From the NCBI RefSeq assembly GCF_021495345.1, contig NZ_CP099397.1, positions 4,278,001 through 4,342,000 on the forward strand: a stretch of DNA of 64,000 bases, read 5' to 3'. Of the stretch, positions 24,433-34,247 are shown in pieces. Source of the DNA: Pseudomonas hydrolytica (GTDB lineage: Bacteria > Pseudomonadota > Gammaproteobacteria > Pseudomonadales > Pseudomonadaceae). A program made the position numbers and the translations under genes. The notes under the pieces were generated by a model. The model ran no database searches. It saw nothing but the letters and a program-made list of their open reading frames with translations, and was not told where the DNA came from. The stretch's first letter is position 1. Each line of letters opens with the position of its first letter.

Positions 24433-25581
24433 TTAGCGGCGCTTGGCCATGGCTTCGATGAAGCGGTCGAACAGCGGGGCCACGTCGTGCGGGCCGGGGC
24501 TCGCCTCCGGGTGGCCCTGGAAGCTGAAGGCGTCCTTGTCGGTGCGCTCGATACCCTGCAGGGTGCCGTCGAACAGCGACTTGTGGATCGGCCGCAGGTT
24601 GCTCGGCAGGCTGCCTTCATCCACGGCGAAACCGTGGTTCTGGCTGGTGATCATCACCACGCCGGTATCCAGGTCCTGCACCGGGTGGTTGGCGCCGTGG
24701 TGGCCGTGGCCCATCTTCAGGGTCCTGGCGCCGGAGGCCAGGGCCAGCAGCTGGTGGCCGAGGCAGATGCCGAACACCGGAATCTCGGTTTCCAGAATTT
24801 CCTTGATCGCCTTGATCGCATAGTCGCACGGCTCGGGGTCGCCAGGGCCGTTGGAGAGGAACACGCCATCGGGATTCAGGGCCAGCACTTCGCTGGCCGG
24901 CGTCTGCGCCGGTACCACGGTCAGGCGGCAGCCACGGGCGACCAGCATGCGCAGGATGTTCAGCTTCACGCCGTAGTCATAGGCAACCACGTGATACGGC
25001 AGGTCGGCAGCGGCGATCTCCGGATGGCTGTCGCTTTCCAGGTTCCACACGCTGGAGCGCCACTCGTAAGACTTGTCGCAGGTGACTTCCTTGGCCAGGT
25101 CCATACCCTTGAGGCCCGGGAAACTGCGCGCCAGTTCCAGCGCTTTCTCTTCGGTGGCGTCGTCACCGACCAGGATGCAGCCGTTCTGCGAGCCTTTCTC
25201 GCGCAGGATGCGGGTCAGGCGGCGGGTATCGATACCGGCGATGGCGACGGTGCCGTTCGCTTTCAGGTACTCGTCCAGCGGTTGCTTGTCGCGCCAGTTG
25301 CTGGAGGTCAGCGGCAGGTCGCGAATGATCAGGCCAGCAGCCCAGACGCGATTGGACTCGGCATCTTCCGGGGTGGTACCGGTGTTGCCGATGTGCGGGT
25401 AAGTCAGGGTGACGATCTGCTGGGCATAGGACGGATCGGTAAGGATTTCCTGATAGCCGGTCATGGCGGTGTTGAACACCACCTCTCCGATCGTCTGGCC
25501 ATCGGCCCCGATGGAATCGCCGCGAAAAATGCTGCCGTCAGCAAGGGCCAAAATGGCAGGTTTGGGGGCTGGCTTAGTCAA
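24433..25581 (-). CDS. carA: Carbamoyl-phosphate synthase small (glutaminase) subunit
   Basis: CarA hydrolyses glutamine and passes ammonia to CarB. The class I amidotransferase triad is visible: Cys in [12 protein letters not shown], His-Glu in [13 protein letters not shown] choose a TTG start (382 residues, [19 protein letters not shown]) with a strong GGAGG five bases before it. The longer ATG frame adds 11 residues upstream of this ribosome-binding site. A large hairpin lies ~45 bases upstream. The product is soluble and forms the heterodimer with the adjacent carB product. Confidence 0.95.
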   Translation of the reverse strand: MTKPAPKPAILALADGSIFRGDSIGADGQTIGEVVFNTAMTGYQEILTDPSYAQQIVTLTYPHIGNTGTTPEDAESNRVWAAGLIIRDLPLTSSNWRDKQPLDEYLKANGTVAIAGIDTRRLTRILREKGSQNGCILVGDDATEEKALELARSFPGLKGMDLAKEVTCDKSYEWRSSVWNLESDSHPEIAAADLPYHVVAYDYGVKLNILRMLVARGCRLTVVPAQTPASEVLALNPDGVFLSNGPGDPEPCDYAIKAIKEILETEIPVFGICLGHQLLALASGARTLKMGHGHHGANHPVQDLDTGVVMITSQNHGFAVDEGSLPSNLRPIHKSLFDGTLQGIERTDKDAFSFQGHPEASPGPHDVAPLFDRFIEAMAKRR

Positions 25582-25625
25582 GAAGACCTCCGTCTCGATC
25601 AAGGCTTGAAGCAAACGCAGGTTGT

Positions 25626-25665
25626 AAAAAAGCGGGATGACGTGTGAAGGTCATCCCGCTTTTTT
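25626..25665 (-). terminator. Strong bidirectional hairpin between dapB and carA
   Basis: A perfect 16-bp stem, AAAAAAGCGGGATGAC (25626-25641) with GTCATCCCGCTTTTTT (25650-25665), works as an intrinsic terminator on both strands. It ends dapB transcription. Because it sits ~45 bases before the carA TTG, it could also be an attenuator if the carA promoter lies upstream of it. Confidence 0.9.
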
Positions 25666-25769
25666 ATTTGAGCCATTCTGCGTAACTTTAGTGGACACAC
25701 TAAAACAGGAAGCTTACAGGAAAACCCTTTTTCGGTCCACCCGATAAGACGCCCAGTCACACATTCGCG

Positions 25770-26576
<807 letters not shown>

Positions 26577-26620
26577 TCAGCTCCAAGCCGTCGCCCCGGC
26601 ATTGCCGGGGCGCTTTGGGG

Positions 26621-27748
26621 TTAAACGTCGCCGAAGAAGCGCTTGACGCCCTCGAACCAGCCACTGGCCTTGGGCGAGTGGGAGTCATCGCCCTGCAGCG
26701 ACTTGCGGAACTCATCGAGCAGCTCGCGCTGACGCTTGTTCAGGTTGACCGGCGTTTCCACCGCGACCCGGCACATCAGATCGCCCGCCGCGCCGCCGCG
26801 CACCGGGGCCACGCCCTTGCCGCGCAGACGGAACAGCTTGCCGGTCTGGGTGCCTTCGGGGATCTTCAGCTTGACCCGGCCATCGAGGGTCGGCACTTCC
26901 AGCTCGCCGCCCAGCGCCGCATCGGCGAAGCTGATCGGCACTTCGCAGTACAGGTGCTTGCCGTCACGCTGGAAGATCGCATGCTCACGGACGTTGACCA
27001 CCACGTAGAGGTCACCAGCCGGACCGCCATGCGTACCGGCCTCGCCCTCGCCGGACAGGCGAATGCGGTCACCGGTATCGACGCCCGGCGGCACCTTGAC
27101 CGACAGGGTCTTGCTCTCTTCCACGCGCCCCTGACCGTGGCAGCTGCCGCAGGGGTCGGTGATCATCTTGCCGCTGCCGTGGCAGCGCGGGCAGGTCTGC
27201 TGCACGGAGAAGAAGCCCTGCTGCATGCGCACCTGACCGATACCACCACAGGTGGTACAGGTGACCGGGCTGGTGCCCTTCTTGGCGCCGGTACCATCGC
27301 AGGTCTTGCAGCCGACCAGGGTCGGCACGCGAATGGTCACGGTGGTGCCGCGCACCGCTTCTTCCAGGTCCAGCTCCAGGGTGTAGCGCAGATCCGAGCC
27401 GCGCTGGGCGCCGCCGCGCGAGCCACCGCGGCCACCGCCGAAGAAGTCGCTGAACACGTCGCCGAAGATGTCGGAGAAGTTGGCACCGCCGAAACCGGCG
27501 CCACCGCCGCCGCCCATCTGCGGGTCGACGCCGGCATGGCCGTACTGGTCGTAGGCCGAACGCTTGCCGGCGTCGGAGAGCACTTCGTAGGCCTCGTTGG
27601 CCTCCTTGAATTTCTCTTCGGCGCCCTTGTCATCCGGGTTGCGGTCCGGGTGGTACTTCATCGCCAAACGCCGATAAGCCTTCTTCAATTCGGCTTCGCT
27701 GGCGCCGCGCTCGACCCCCAGTACCTCGTAATAGTCACGTTTTGCCAT
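26621..27748 (-). CDS. dnaJ: Co-chaperone DnaJ
   Basis: DnaJ stimulates DnaK ATPase and delivers unfolded clients. The 375-residue protein has the J domain with HPD (MKYHPDRN), a Gly/Phe-rich linker ([21 protein letters not shown]), four zinc repeats ([32 protein letters not shown]) and the C-terminal peptide-binding domain. It follows dnaK after 135 bp containing a CGGCCCG/CGGGCCG hairpin without a T-tract, which probably lowers dnaJ expression relative to dnaK. Confidence 0.98.
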   Translation of the reverse strand: MAKRDYYEVLGVERGASEAELKKAYRRLAMKYHPDRNPDDKGAEEKFKEANEAYEVLSDAGKRSAYDQYGHAGVDPQMGGGGGAGFGGANFSDIFGDVFSDFFGGGRGGSRGGAQRGSDLRYTLELDLEEAVRGTTVTIRVPTLVGCKTCDGTGAKKGTSPVTCTTCGGIGQVRMQQGFFSVQQTCPRCHGSGKMITDPCGSCHGQGRVEESKTLSVKVPPGVDTGDRIRLSGEGEAGTHGGPAGDLYVVVNVREHAIFQRDGKHLYCEVPISFADAALGGELEVPTLDGRVKLKIPEGTQTGKLFRLRGKGVAPVRGGAAGDLMCRVAVETPVNLNKRQRELLDEFRKSLQGDDSHSPKASGWFEGVKRFFGDV

Positions 27749-27883
27749 AGTTGTGCTGCACTCTCAGATTCGTGAGCTCCAGATACGCCGACGCGGGAGA
27801 AGGCTCCCGCGCGGCGAATCCTGCCCGTCGCGAGCGACGGTGGAGCGTAAAGAAGAGGCGGCCCGCTTGCCGGGCCGCGTCCC

Positions 27884-29797
27884 TTACTTGTTCTCCTTGA
27901 CCTCTTCGAACTCAGCGTCGACCACGTCGTCGGCAGCGTCCTTCGGCTCTTCCGCGCCCGGCTGAGCGGCGCCCTGCGGCTGCTCGGCATACATCTTCTG
28001 CGCCAGCGGCGTGGTGGCTTCGGACAGTGCGTTCATCTTGGCCTCGATGGCGGTCTTGTCGTCCCCCTTCACGGCCACTTCCAGCTCGCCGATGGCCTTC
28101 TCGATGGCCGCCTTCTCGTCGGCAGTGGCCTTGTCGCCCGCTTCGGTGAGCATCTTGCGGGTGGCATGCACCAGCTGATCGCCCTGGTTGCGCGCGGTGG
28201 CCAGCTCCTCGAACTTGCGGTCTTCCTCGGCGTTGGCCTCGGCATCACGCACCATCTGCTGGATCTCTTCCTCGGACAGACCGGAGTTGGCCTTGATCAC
28301 GATGGACTGCTGCTTGCCGGTGGCCTTGTCCTTGGCGGACACGTGCAGGATGCCGTTGGCGTCGATATCGAAGGTCACCTCGATCTGCGGCACGCCACGC
28401 GGAGCCGGCGGAATCTCGGCCAGGTCGAACTTGCCGAGGGACTTGTTCTGCGCAGCCTGCTTACGCTCGCCCTGCAGCACGTGAATGGTCACGGCGCTCT
28501 GGTTGTCGTCGGCAGTGGAGAACACCTGCGACTTCTTGGTCGGGATGGTGGTGTTCTTTTCGATCAGTGCGGTCATCACGCCGCCCATGGTTTCGATACC
28601 CAGGGTCAGCGGGGAGACGTCCAGCAGCAGCACGTCCTTGACGTCACCAGCCAGTACCGCGCCCTGAATGGCAGCGCCCATGGCCACGGCTTCGTCCGGG
28701 TTGACGTCCTTGCGCGGCTCCTTGCCAAAGAACTCGGCAACGGTCTTCTGCACCAGCGGCATACGGGTCTGGCCGCCGACCAGGATCACGTCGTCGATCT
28801 TGCTGACGTCGATACCGGCGTCCTTCAGCGCGATACGGCACGGCTCGATGGTGCGCTGCACCAGGTCCTCGACCAGCGACTCGAGCTTGGAACGGGAGAT
28901 CTTCACGTTCAGGTGCTTCGGACCGGTGGCGTCTGCAGTGATGTACGGCAGGTTGACGTCGGTCTGCTGGCTCGAGGATAGCTCGATCTTGGCCTTCTCG
29001 GCAGCTTCCTTCAGGCGCTGCATGGCCAGCGGGTCGCCCTTGAGGTTCATGCCGGTTTCTTTCTTGAATTCGTCGACGAGGTAATCGATCAGGCGAATGT
29101 CGAAGTCTTCACCACCGAGGAAGGTGTCACCGTTGGTGGCCAGCACTTCGAACTGGTGCTCGCCGTCGACTTCGGCGATCTCGATCACCGACACGTCGAA
29201 GGTACCGCCACCCAGGTCGTAGACGATCACGGTGTGGTCGCCCTTGGCCTTGTCCATGCCATAGGCCAGCGCCGCCGCGGTCGGCTCGTTGATGATGCGC
29301 TTGACGTCGAGACCGGCGATGCGACCGGCATCCTTGGTGGCCTGACGCTGGCTGTCGTTGAAGTAGGCCGGCACGGTGATCACCGCTTCGGTCACCGGCT
29401 CGCCCAGGTAGTCCTCGGCGGTCTTCTTCATCTTCTTCAGCACTTCGGCGCTGATCTGCGGTGGCGCCATCTTCTGGCCGTTCACTTCGACCCAGGCGTC
29501 GTTGTTGTCCGCCTTGACGATCTTGTACGGCACCATCTGGATGTCTTTCTGCACGACGTCTTCGTCGAAACGACGACCGATCAGACGCTTAACCGCGTAC
29601 AGGGTGTTGTGCGGGTTGGTGACGGCCTGACGCTTGGCCGACTGACCAACCAGGATTTCGCCATCGTTGGCGTAAGCGATGATGGACGGCGTGGTGCGAG
29701 CGCCTTCGGCGTTCTCCAGCACCTTGACGTTGCCGTTTTCCAGAATGGAGACGCAGGAGTTGGTGGTCCCCAGGTCGATACCGATGATTTTGCCCAT
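27884..29797 (-). CDS. dnaK: Chaperone DnaK (Hsp70)
   Basis: DnaK is the ATP-dependent Hsp70. The 637-residue protein has the ATPase domain ([42 protein letters not shown]), the hydrophobic linker [14 protein letters not shown], a substrate-binding domain, a helical lid and the acidic [20 protein letters not shown] tail recognised in proteobacterial DnaK. CGGGAG precedes the ATG. It has its own sigma-32 promoter overlapping the grpE stop codon and a GC hairpin in the leader. Confidence 0.99.
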   Translation of the reverse strand: MGKIIGIDLGTTNSCVSILENGNVKVLENAEGARTTPSIIAYANDGEILVGQSAKRQAVTNPHNTLYAVKRLIGRRFDEDVVQKDIQMVPYKIVKADNNDAWVEVNGQKMAPPQISAEVLKKMKKTAEDYLGEPVTEAVITVPAYFNDSQRQATKDAGRIAGLDVKRIINEPTAAALAYGMDKAKGDHTVIVYDLGGGTFDVSVIEIAEVDGEHQFEVLATNGDTFLGGEDFDIRLIDYLVDEFKKETGMNLKGDPLAMQRLKEAAEKAKIELSSSQQTDVNLPYITADATGPKHLNVKISRSKLESLVEDLVQRTIEPCRIALKDAGIDVSKIDDVILVGGQTRMPLVQKTVAEFFGKEPRKDVNPDEAVAMGAAIQGAVLAGDVKDVLLLDVSPLTLGIETMGGVMTALIEKNTTIPTKKSQVFSTADDNQSAVTIHVLQGERKQAAQNKSLGKFDLAEIPPAPRGVPQIEVTFDIDANGILHVSAKDKATGKQQSIVIKANSGLSEEEIQQMVRDAEANAEEDRKFEELATARNQGDQLVHATRKMLTEAGDKATADEKAAIEKAIGELEVAVKGDDKTAIEAKMNALSEATTPLAQKMYAEQPQGAAQPGAEEPKDAADDVVDAEFEEVKENK

Positions 29798-29824
29798 GAA
29801 AATTCTCCCGAAACTTTGATTTTT

Positions 29825-29850
29825 CCGGCGCCTCGTTTCTCAGGCGCCGG
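29825..29850 (-). other. GC-rich hairpin in the dnaK leader
   Basis: CCGGCGCCT (29825-29833 on the plus strand) pairs perfectly with AGGCGCCGG (29842-29850). On the minus strand it is followed by AAAAATC, so it is not a terminator. It lies between the predicted sigma-32 start and the dnaK ribosome-binding site and probably stabilises the mRNA 5' end or separates dnaK from grpE transcripts. Confidence 0.6.
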
Positions 29851-29873
29851 CAGCACTAAAACGCTTGACTGAA

Positions 29874-29901
29874 AAATGGGGTCGCCCCCGAAAATTTCAA
29901 G
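29874..29901 (-). promoter_or_regulatory. Sigma-32 promoter of dnaK
   Basis: The minus strand reads CTTGAAA, 13 bp, CCCCATTT, an essentially perfect heat-shock promoter. The -35 (29895-29901) overlaps the TGA stop of grpE. It gives dnaK-dnaJ a second, grpE-independent heat-shock start. Confidence 0.9.
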
Positions 29902-30466
29902 CCTGCTCGTCGATGGACGGCGGCGGCGTGGTCGGCGCCTTGCTGACCACGACCATGGCCGGGCGCAGCAGACGACCGTTGAGCAGATAACCCTTCTGGA
30001 ACACCTTGAGCACCGAGTTCGGCTCGACGTGGGTGCTTTCTTCCATCGCCATGGCCTGATGGTGCTCCGGGTTGAACGGCTCGCCATGCGGCTCGACCGC
30101 CTCGAGCTGATGACGCGCCAGGGTGTCGATGAACAGCTTGAGGGTCAGTTGCATGCCCTCGCGCACGCCCTTGATCGCCTCGTCGTCCGGGCTCGACAGC
30201 TCCAGGCCGCGCTCCAGGCTATCGACGACCGGCAGCAGATCGTTGGCGAACTTCTCCAGTGCGAACTTGTGCGCCTTCTCCACATCCTGCTCGGCGCGAC
30301 GACGTACGTTCTGCAGCTCGGCCGCCATGCGCAGCGACTGATCCTGCGCCGCAGCCAGCTGCTCTTCCAGGGCCTGCACGCGAGCCGCCAGGTCGTCGCT
30401 CGGCGCGGCATTCTCGGCCGCCTGCGCTTCGGGGTTCTGCGTATCCAGGTTCTGTTCGTCAGCCAT
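29897..30466 (-). CDS. grpE: Nucleotide exchange factor GrpE
   Basis: GrpE releases ADP from DnaK. The 189-residue protein has an acidic N-terminal tail, a long coiled coil ([20 protein letters not shown] ... [20 protein letters not shown]) and the compact beta domain ending [26 protein letters not shown] start at MADEQNLD, which has a strong GAGGAGG; the ORF runs 59 codons further upstream through the promoter region and that part is not coding. It is the first gene of grpE-dnaK-dnaJ. Confidence 0.97.
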   Translation of the reverse strand: MADEQNLDTQNPEAQAAENAAPSDDLAARVQALEEQLAAAQDQSLRMAAELQNVRRRAEQDVEKAHKFALEKFANDLLPVVDSLERGLELSSPDDEAIKGVREGMQLTLKLFIDTLARHQLEAVEPHGEPFNPEHHQAMAMEESTHVEPNSVLKVFQKGYLLNGRLLRPAMVVVSKAPTTPPPSIDEQA

Positions 30467-30519
30467 GCCTTCCTCCTCTCGATTGAATCGGCGCGAGTCA
30501 AGCCCGCGCACCTGCCGCC

Positions 30520-30548
30520 TATATGGAGCCAATTCCACAGCTTTCAAG
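30520..30548 (-). promoter_or_regulatory. Sigma-32 promoter of grpE
   Basis: The minus strand reads CTTGAAA (30542-30548), 13 bp, CTCCATATA (30520-30528), a close match to the heat-shock consensus, about 55 bp upstream of the grpE ATG. It is back to back with the recN SOS region. Confidence 0.88.
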
Positions 30549-30584
30549 GGGCGATAGCGAGGATTGCCAGGAAAAGAAAAAACA

Positions 30585-30600
30585 CTGTATAAATAACCAG
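30585..30600 (+). promoter_or_regulatory. LexA (SOS) box upstream of recN
   Basis: CTGTATAAATAACCAG matches the gammaproteobacterial LexA consensus CTGT-N8-ACAG at 13 of 16 positions of the ideal palindrome. It lies 23 bp before the recN ATG, and recN is a classical SOS gene. Confidence 0.85.
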
Positions 30601-30623
30601 ACATCAATTCGGGAGCGTTCGCC

Positions 30624-32300
30624 ATGCTGGTGCACCTGTCCATTCACAACTACGCCATCGTCGACCACCTCGACCTCGAACTGGACGGCGGCATGAGCGC
30701 CATCAGCGGCGAGACCGGCGCGGGCAAGTCGATCATGCTCGACGCCCTCGGTCTGTGCCTGGGCGATCGCGCCGACAGCGGCGTGGTACGCCCCGGTGCA
30801 GACAAGGCGGACATTCTCGCCAGCTTCGACCTGGCGGACATCCCCGAAGCGCGTGCCTGGCTCGCCGAGCGCGACCTGGACAGCGACGGCCCGTGCATCC
30901 TGCGCCGGGTGATCACCGCCGAAGGCCGCTCGCGCGGCTATATCAATGGCAGCCCCTGCCCGCAGGCCGACCTCAAGGCCCTCGGCGAGCTGATCATCGA
31001 TATCCACAGCCAGCACGAACACCAATCGCTGCTCAAGACCGACACCCACCGCCGCCTGCTCGACGAGTACGCCGGCAGCCAGGAACTGGCGCGCCAGGTG
31101 CAGCTGGCCGCACAGCGCTGGAAACAGACGCGCAACGAGCTGGAGCGCATCTCGAGCCAGGGCGACGAGCAGCGCGCCCGTCATCAGTTGCTCAGCTACC
31201 AGCTCGAAGAACTGGAGAACCTTGCTCTCGGCGAAAACGAACTGGAACAGCTGGAACAGGAGCACAAGGCCCTGAGCAATGCCGAGGCACTACTCGGCGC
31301 CTGCCGCCAGGTGCTGGAGCTGTGCAGCGAGAGCGATGCCGGCAACGTGCTGTCGGCACTCACCGCCAGCCTCAACCGCCTCGGCGCTTTCGGCGGCCAG
31401 GGCGGCGCGCTGGCGGAAGCGAGCAACCTGCTGGCCAGCGCACAGATCCAGGTCGAGGAAGCCGTGGGCGAACTGAACCGCTTCGTCGATCACTTCGATG
31501 CGGACCCGCAGCGCCAGCAATTTCTCGAAGAACGCCTGGACAGCATCTACACCCTGGCGCGCAAGCACCGCATCCAGCCCGGCGAACTGGCCGCCCTGCA
31601 GCAGCAGCTGTTCGAGGAGCTGGAAAACCTCAACGCCGACGACCAGGCCGGCGAACGCCTGAGCGAAGAACTGGCCGCCTATGAACGTCATTATCAGGAA
31701 AAGGCCGCCGAGCTCAGCGCCCTGCGCAGCAGTGCCGCCGAGCGCCTGGCCGCCGCCGTGGAGCAGGAAATGCAGGCGCTGGGCATGCCGGGCGGGCGTT
31801 TCAGCATCCAGCTGCAGGCAATCAACAGCGAAGAGCCGCATGCCAATGGCCTGGAGGCCGTGGAGTTCCTGGTCAGCGCCAACCCCGGTCAGCCGCTGCG
31901 CGGCCTGGCCAAGGTCGCCTCGGGTGGCGAGCTGTCACGCATCAGCCTGGCGATTCAGGTGATCACCGCGCAGACCTCGCGCGTGCCGACCCTGGTATTC
32001 GACGAGGTGGACGTCGGCATTGGCGGCCCCACCGCCGAAGTGGTCGGCCAGCTGCTGCGCCGCCTGGGCGAACGCGGCCAAGTGCTGTGCGTCACCCACC
32101 TGCCGCAGGTCGCCGCGCAGGGCCATCAGCATCTGTTCGTGCACAAGCGCCGCGGCGTCGACGCCACTTCCACTGCCGTGAGCAAGCTGGATGAGACCGG
32201 CCGCGTCGAGGAGATCGCACGCATGCTCGGCGGCGTCGACCTGACCGAAGAATCCCTGGCGCATGCCCGCAAGATGGTCACCAACGCCCAGGCGGCCTGA
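30624..32300 (+). CDS. recN: DNA repair ATPase RecN
   Basis: RecN is an SMC-like ATPase acting early in double-strand break repair. The 558-residue protein has the N-terminal Walker A ([18 protein letters not shown]), long coiled-coil arms, an [15 protein letters not shown] signature and Walker B ([14 protein letters not shown]), ending with the [14 protein letters not shown] segment. GGGAG lies before the ATG. It is divergent from grpE and has a LexA box in its promoter. A perfect terminator follows before the convergent fur gene. Confidence 0.97.
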   Translation: MLVHLSIHNYAIVDHLDLELDGGMSAISGETGAGKSIMLDALGLCLGDRADSGVVRPGADKADILASFDLADIPEARAWLAERDLDSDGPCILRRVITAEGRSRGYINGSPCPQADLKALGELIIDIHSQHEHQSLLKTDTHRRLLDEYAGSQELARQVQLAAQRWKQTRNELERISSQGDEQRARHQLLSYQLEELENLALGENELEQLEQEHKALSNAEALLGACRQVLELCSESDAGNVLSALTASLNRLGAFGGQGGALAEASNLLASAQIQVEEAVGELNRFVDHFDADPQRQQFLEERLDSIYTLARKHRIQPGELAALQQQLFEELENLNADDQAGERLSEELAAYERHYQEKAAELSALRSSAAERLAAAVEQEMQALGMPGGRFSIQLQAINSEEPHANGLEAVEFLVSANPGQPLRGLAKVASGGELSRISLAIQVITAQTSRVPTLVFDEVDVGIGGPTAEVVGQLLRRLGERGQVLCVTHLPQVAAQGHQHLFVHKRRGVDATSTAVSKLDETGRVEEIARMLGGVDLTEESLAHARKMVTNAQAA

Positions 32301-32357
32301 AACGACGCAGCCGGCCGCAATCCGCAAGCCCCGGCTTGCAGCCGGGCGAGGCCAAAG

Positions 32358-32385
32358 CAAAAAAGGCGACCCTAGGGTCGCCTTT
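32358..32385 (+). terminator. Bidirectional terminator between recN and fur
   Basis: AAAGGCGACCC-TA-GGGTCGCCTTT is a perfect palindrome with T runs on either side when read on each strand. It serves the convergent recN and fur transcripts. Confidence 0.88.
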
Positions 32386-32403
32386 CTCATTGCCGCAGAA
32401 GCA

Positions 32404-32808
32404 TCAGCTCTTCTTGCGCACGTACAGCACCAGGTTGTGATCGACCAGCTCGAAACCGTGCTCCTTGACGATTTCCTTCTGGCGCTTCTCGATCTCGGCG
32501 TCGAAGAACTCGATCACTTCGCCGGAATCGACACAGACCATGTGATCGTGGTGGCCACTGTCGGCCAGTTCGAACACCGCATGGCCGCCATCGAAGTTGT
32601 GACGCACCACCAGACCAGCAGCCTCGAACTGGGTCAACACGCGGTACACGGTCGCCAGACCGACGTCTTCACCGGCTTCCATCAGTGCCTTGTAGACGTC
32701 TTCCGCACTCATGTGGCGGTGCTCGGCGTTGTCCAGCATCTGCAGGATTTTGACCCGTGGCAAGGTCACCTTCAGTCCAGCTTTGCGCAGTTCGTTATTT
32801 TCAACCAT
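32404..32808 (-). CDS. fur: Ferric uptake regulator Fur
   Basis: Fur is the Fe(II)-dependent master repressor of iron uptake. The 134-residue product (MVENNELRKAGLKVTLPRVK) is nearly identical in pattern to P. aeruginosa Fur: winged helix with LATVYRVLTQFEAAGL, the metal ligands in HNFDGGHAVFELADSGHHDHMVC and the dimerisation tail. As in pseudomonads the CxxC zinc pairs of E. coli Fur are absent (one Cys only). I start at MVEN; an ATG five codons earlier is in frame but not conserved. It is divergent from bamE, a conserved pair. Confidence 0.97.
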   Translation of the reverse strand: MVENNELRKAGLKVTLPRVKILQMLDNAEHRHMSAEDVYKALMEAGEDVGLATVYRVLTQFEAAGLVVRHNFDGGHAVFELADSGHHDHMVCVDSGEVIEFFDAEIEKRQKEIVKEHGFELVDHNLVLYVRKKS

Positions 32809-32902
32809 GGTCTGCTTTCTCATGGATGCTGCTTCGCAGCATCCTTCAATACGGGTATGATCCGGGGTTCAAGTTGCCCAAGATAGTGGAAGTCACCCTC
32901 CG

Positions 32903-33421
32903 ATGCAAAAAACCAAGCTCTTGCTGACCAGCCTGTCGCTGACCGGGCTCTTCGCACTCGCCGGTTGTTCATTCCCCGGGGTTTACAAGATCGACATTCA
33001 ACAGGGCAATGTCGTGACACAGGACATGATAGACCAGCTGCGCCCGGGAATGACCCGACGCCAAGTGCGGTTTATCATGGGCAACCCGCTGATCACCGAC
33101 ACCTTCCACGCCGACCGCTGGGACTACCTATACAGCATGCAACCCGGCGGCACCCAGCGCCTGCAGGAACGCGTCAGCCTGGTGTTCGACGGCAACGATC
33201 AACTGGTCGGCCTGGCCGGCGACTTCATGCCCGGCGTCAGCCGCGATCAGGCCATCATGGGCGAAGGCAGCGACACCAGCAGCGCGCAGCCGCAAGCCAG
33301 ACCGCAGAGCGAAACGCCGCCGGCGCCCGGCTCGTTGCTGGAGCAGATCCAGCGCGAAGTGGACCAGGTGGAAACCGTTCCGGTCCCCACGCCAGAGCCG
33401 CTGGACACCGATCCGCAGTAA
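32903..33421 (+). CDS. bamE: Outer-membrane assembly lipoprotein BamE (OmlA)
   Basis: BamE is the small lipoprotein of the BAM complex that inserts beta-barrels in the outer membrane. The 172-residue precursor has a lipobox (LFALAGC, Cys about residue 22), the SmpA/OmlA fold with [19 protein letters not shown] and [11 protein letters not shown], and a Pro/Glu/Gln-rich C-terminal extension (about 120-172) absent from E. coli BamE. It sits divergently from fur, as known for omlA in P. aeruginosa. Confidence 0.95.
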   Translation: MQKTKLLLTSLSLTGLFALAGCSFPGVYKIDIQQGNVVTQDMIDQLRPGMTRRQVRFIMGNPLITDTFHADRWDYLYSMQPGGTQRLQERVSLVFDGNDQLVGLAGDFMPGVSRDQAIMGEGSDTSSAQPQARPQSETPPAPGSLLEQIQREVDQVETVPVPTPEPLDTDPQ

Positions 33422-33433
33422 CACGCGGACACG

Positions 33434-33463
33434 AAAAAGCCCGGAATCTTCCGGGCTTTTTTG
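33434..33463 (+). terminator. Rho-independent terminator of bamE
   Basis: AAAAAGCCCGG, a six-base loop and CCGGGCTTTTTT. It serves bamE on the plus strand and, being symmetrical, the convergent rnfH transcript as well. Confidence 0.9.
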
Positions 33464-33499
33464 CATCTGGCGATCGCTCCAGTAGAGACGACAACCCCA

Positions 33500-33820
33500 T
33501 CAGGCCGGCTCTTCGCCCTCTTCCCTGGCTTTGGCCTTGGCTGCACGCTGCTTGCGCACCTCCTTGGGATCCGCGATCAAGGGTCGGTAGATCTCGACCC
33601 GCTCGCCCTCCTCGAGCACCCGCTCCTCGGGCTTGGCGACCGCCTTGCCGAAGATGCCCAAGGGCGCGTGATGCAGGTCCAGTTCGGGAAAGAACTGCTG
33701 CATGCCCGAACGCAGCGCCGCCTCGCGCACCGTGGTGCCAACCGGTACGGAAAGGCGCAGCAGCTTCTGCCTGTCGGCCAGGGCGTAGACCACCTCTATG
33801 GCGATGTTGGGATTATCCAT
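33500..33820 (-). CDS. rnfH: RnfH/RatB-family ubiquitin-like protein
   Basis: This 106-residue protein has a beta-grasp fold (MDNPNIAIEVVYALADRQKL ... TTVREAALRSGM ... LGIFGKAVAKPEERVLEEGERVEIYRPLIADPKEVRKQRA), the hallmark of UPF0125/RnfH. Its start lies inside the last codons of ratA (8-bp overlap), the same coupled toxin-antitoxin-like ratA-ratB order described in E. coli. Whether it acts as an antitoxin is disputed. The frame extends 10 codons further upstream without support. Confidence 0.9.
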   Translation of the reverse strand: MDNPNIAIEVVYALADRQKLLRLSVPVGTTVREAALRSGMQQFFPELDLHHAPLGIFGKAVAKPEERVLEEGERVEIYRPLIADPKEVRKQRAAKAKAREEGEEPA

Positions 33821-34247
33821 GCAGTTGCTTGGCTCGCTGGCAGAAGGCATCGACCATGGTGTTGGCTGCCTGATTGAACAGGGGGCCGAGCGTGGCGCGC
33901 ACCAGCGGCCCGGCGTAGTCGAAGGTCAGGTCCAGGCTGATCTTGCAGGCCTTGTCGCCCAGCGCCTTGAACTCCCAGACGCCATGCAGGCGGGTGAAAG
34001 GTCCCTCCTGCAGGTTCATCTCGATGCGCTCGCCGGGCTGCAGCGCATTGCGCGTGACGAAGCGCTGGCTGAGCCCGCCCTTGGCCACCTCGAGGCTGGC
34101 CAGCATATGGCTCTCGCTCACTTCCAGAACCTGACTGCTGCTGCACCAGGGCAGGAACTCGGGGTAACGGGCCACGTCGTTGACGAGATCAAACAGCGCC
34201 TGCGCCGGATAGGGCAACAACGCCGAACGCTGGATTCGAGTGGTCAT
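33813..34247 (-). CDS. ratA: RatA/Coq10-type START-domain protein
   Basis: This 144-residue protein with the polyketide-cyclase/START fold begins MTTRIQRSALLPYPAQALF and continues LVNDVARYPEFLPWCSSSQVL, LASLEVAKGGLSQRFVTRN and FNQAANTMVDAFCQRA. In E. coli RatA binds 50S and blocks subunit joining; homologues in mitochondria bind ubiquinone, and that role is equally possible here. The start shares a base with the stop of the symporter gene (TAATG), so it is coupled to it. Confidence 0.92.
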   Translation of the reverse strand: MTTRIQRSALLPYPAQALFDLVNDVARYPEFLPWCSSSQVLEVSESHMLASLEVAKGGLSQRFVTRNALQPGERIEMNLQEGPFTRLHGVWEFKALGDKACKISLDLTFDYAGPLVRATLGPLFNQAANTMVDAFCQRAKQLHG

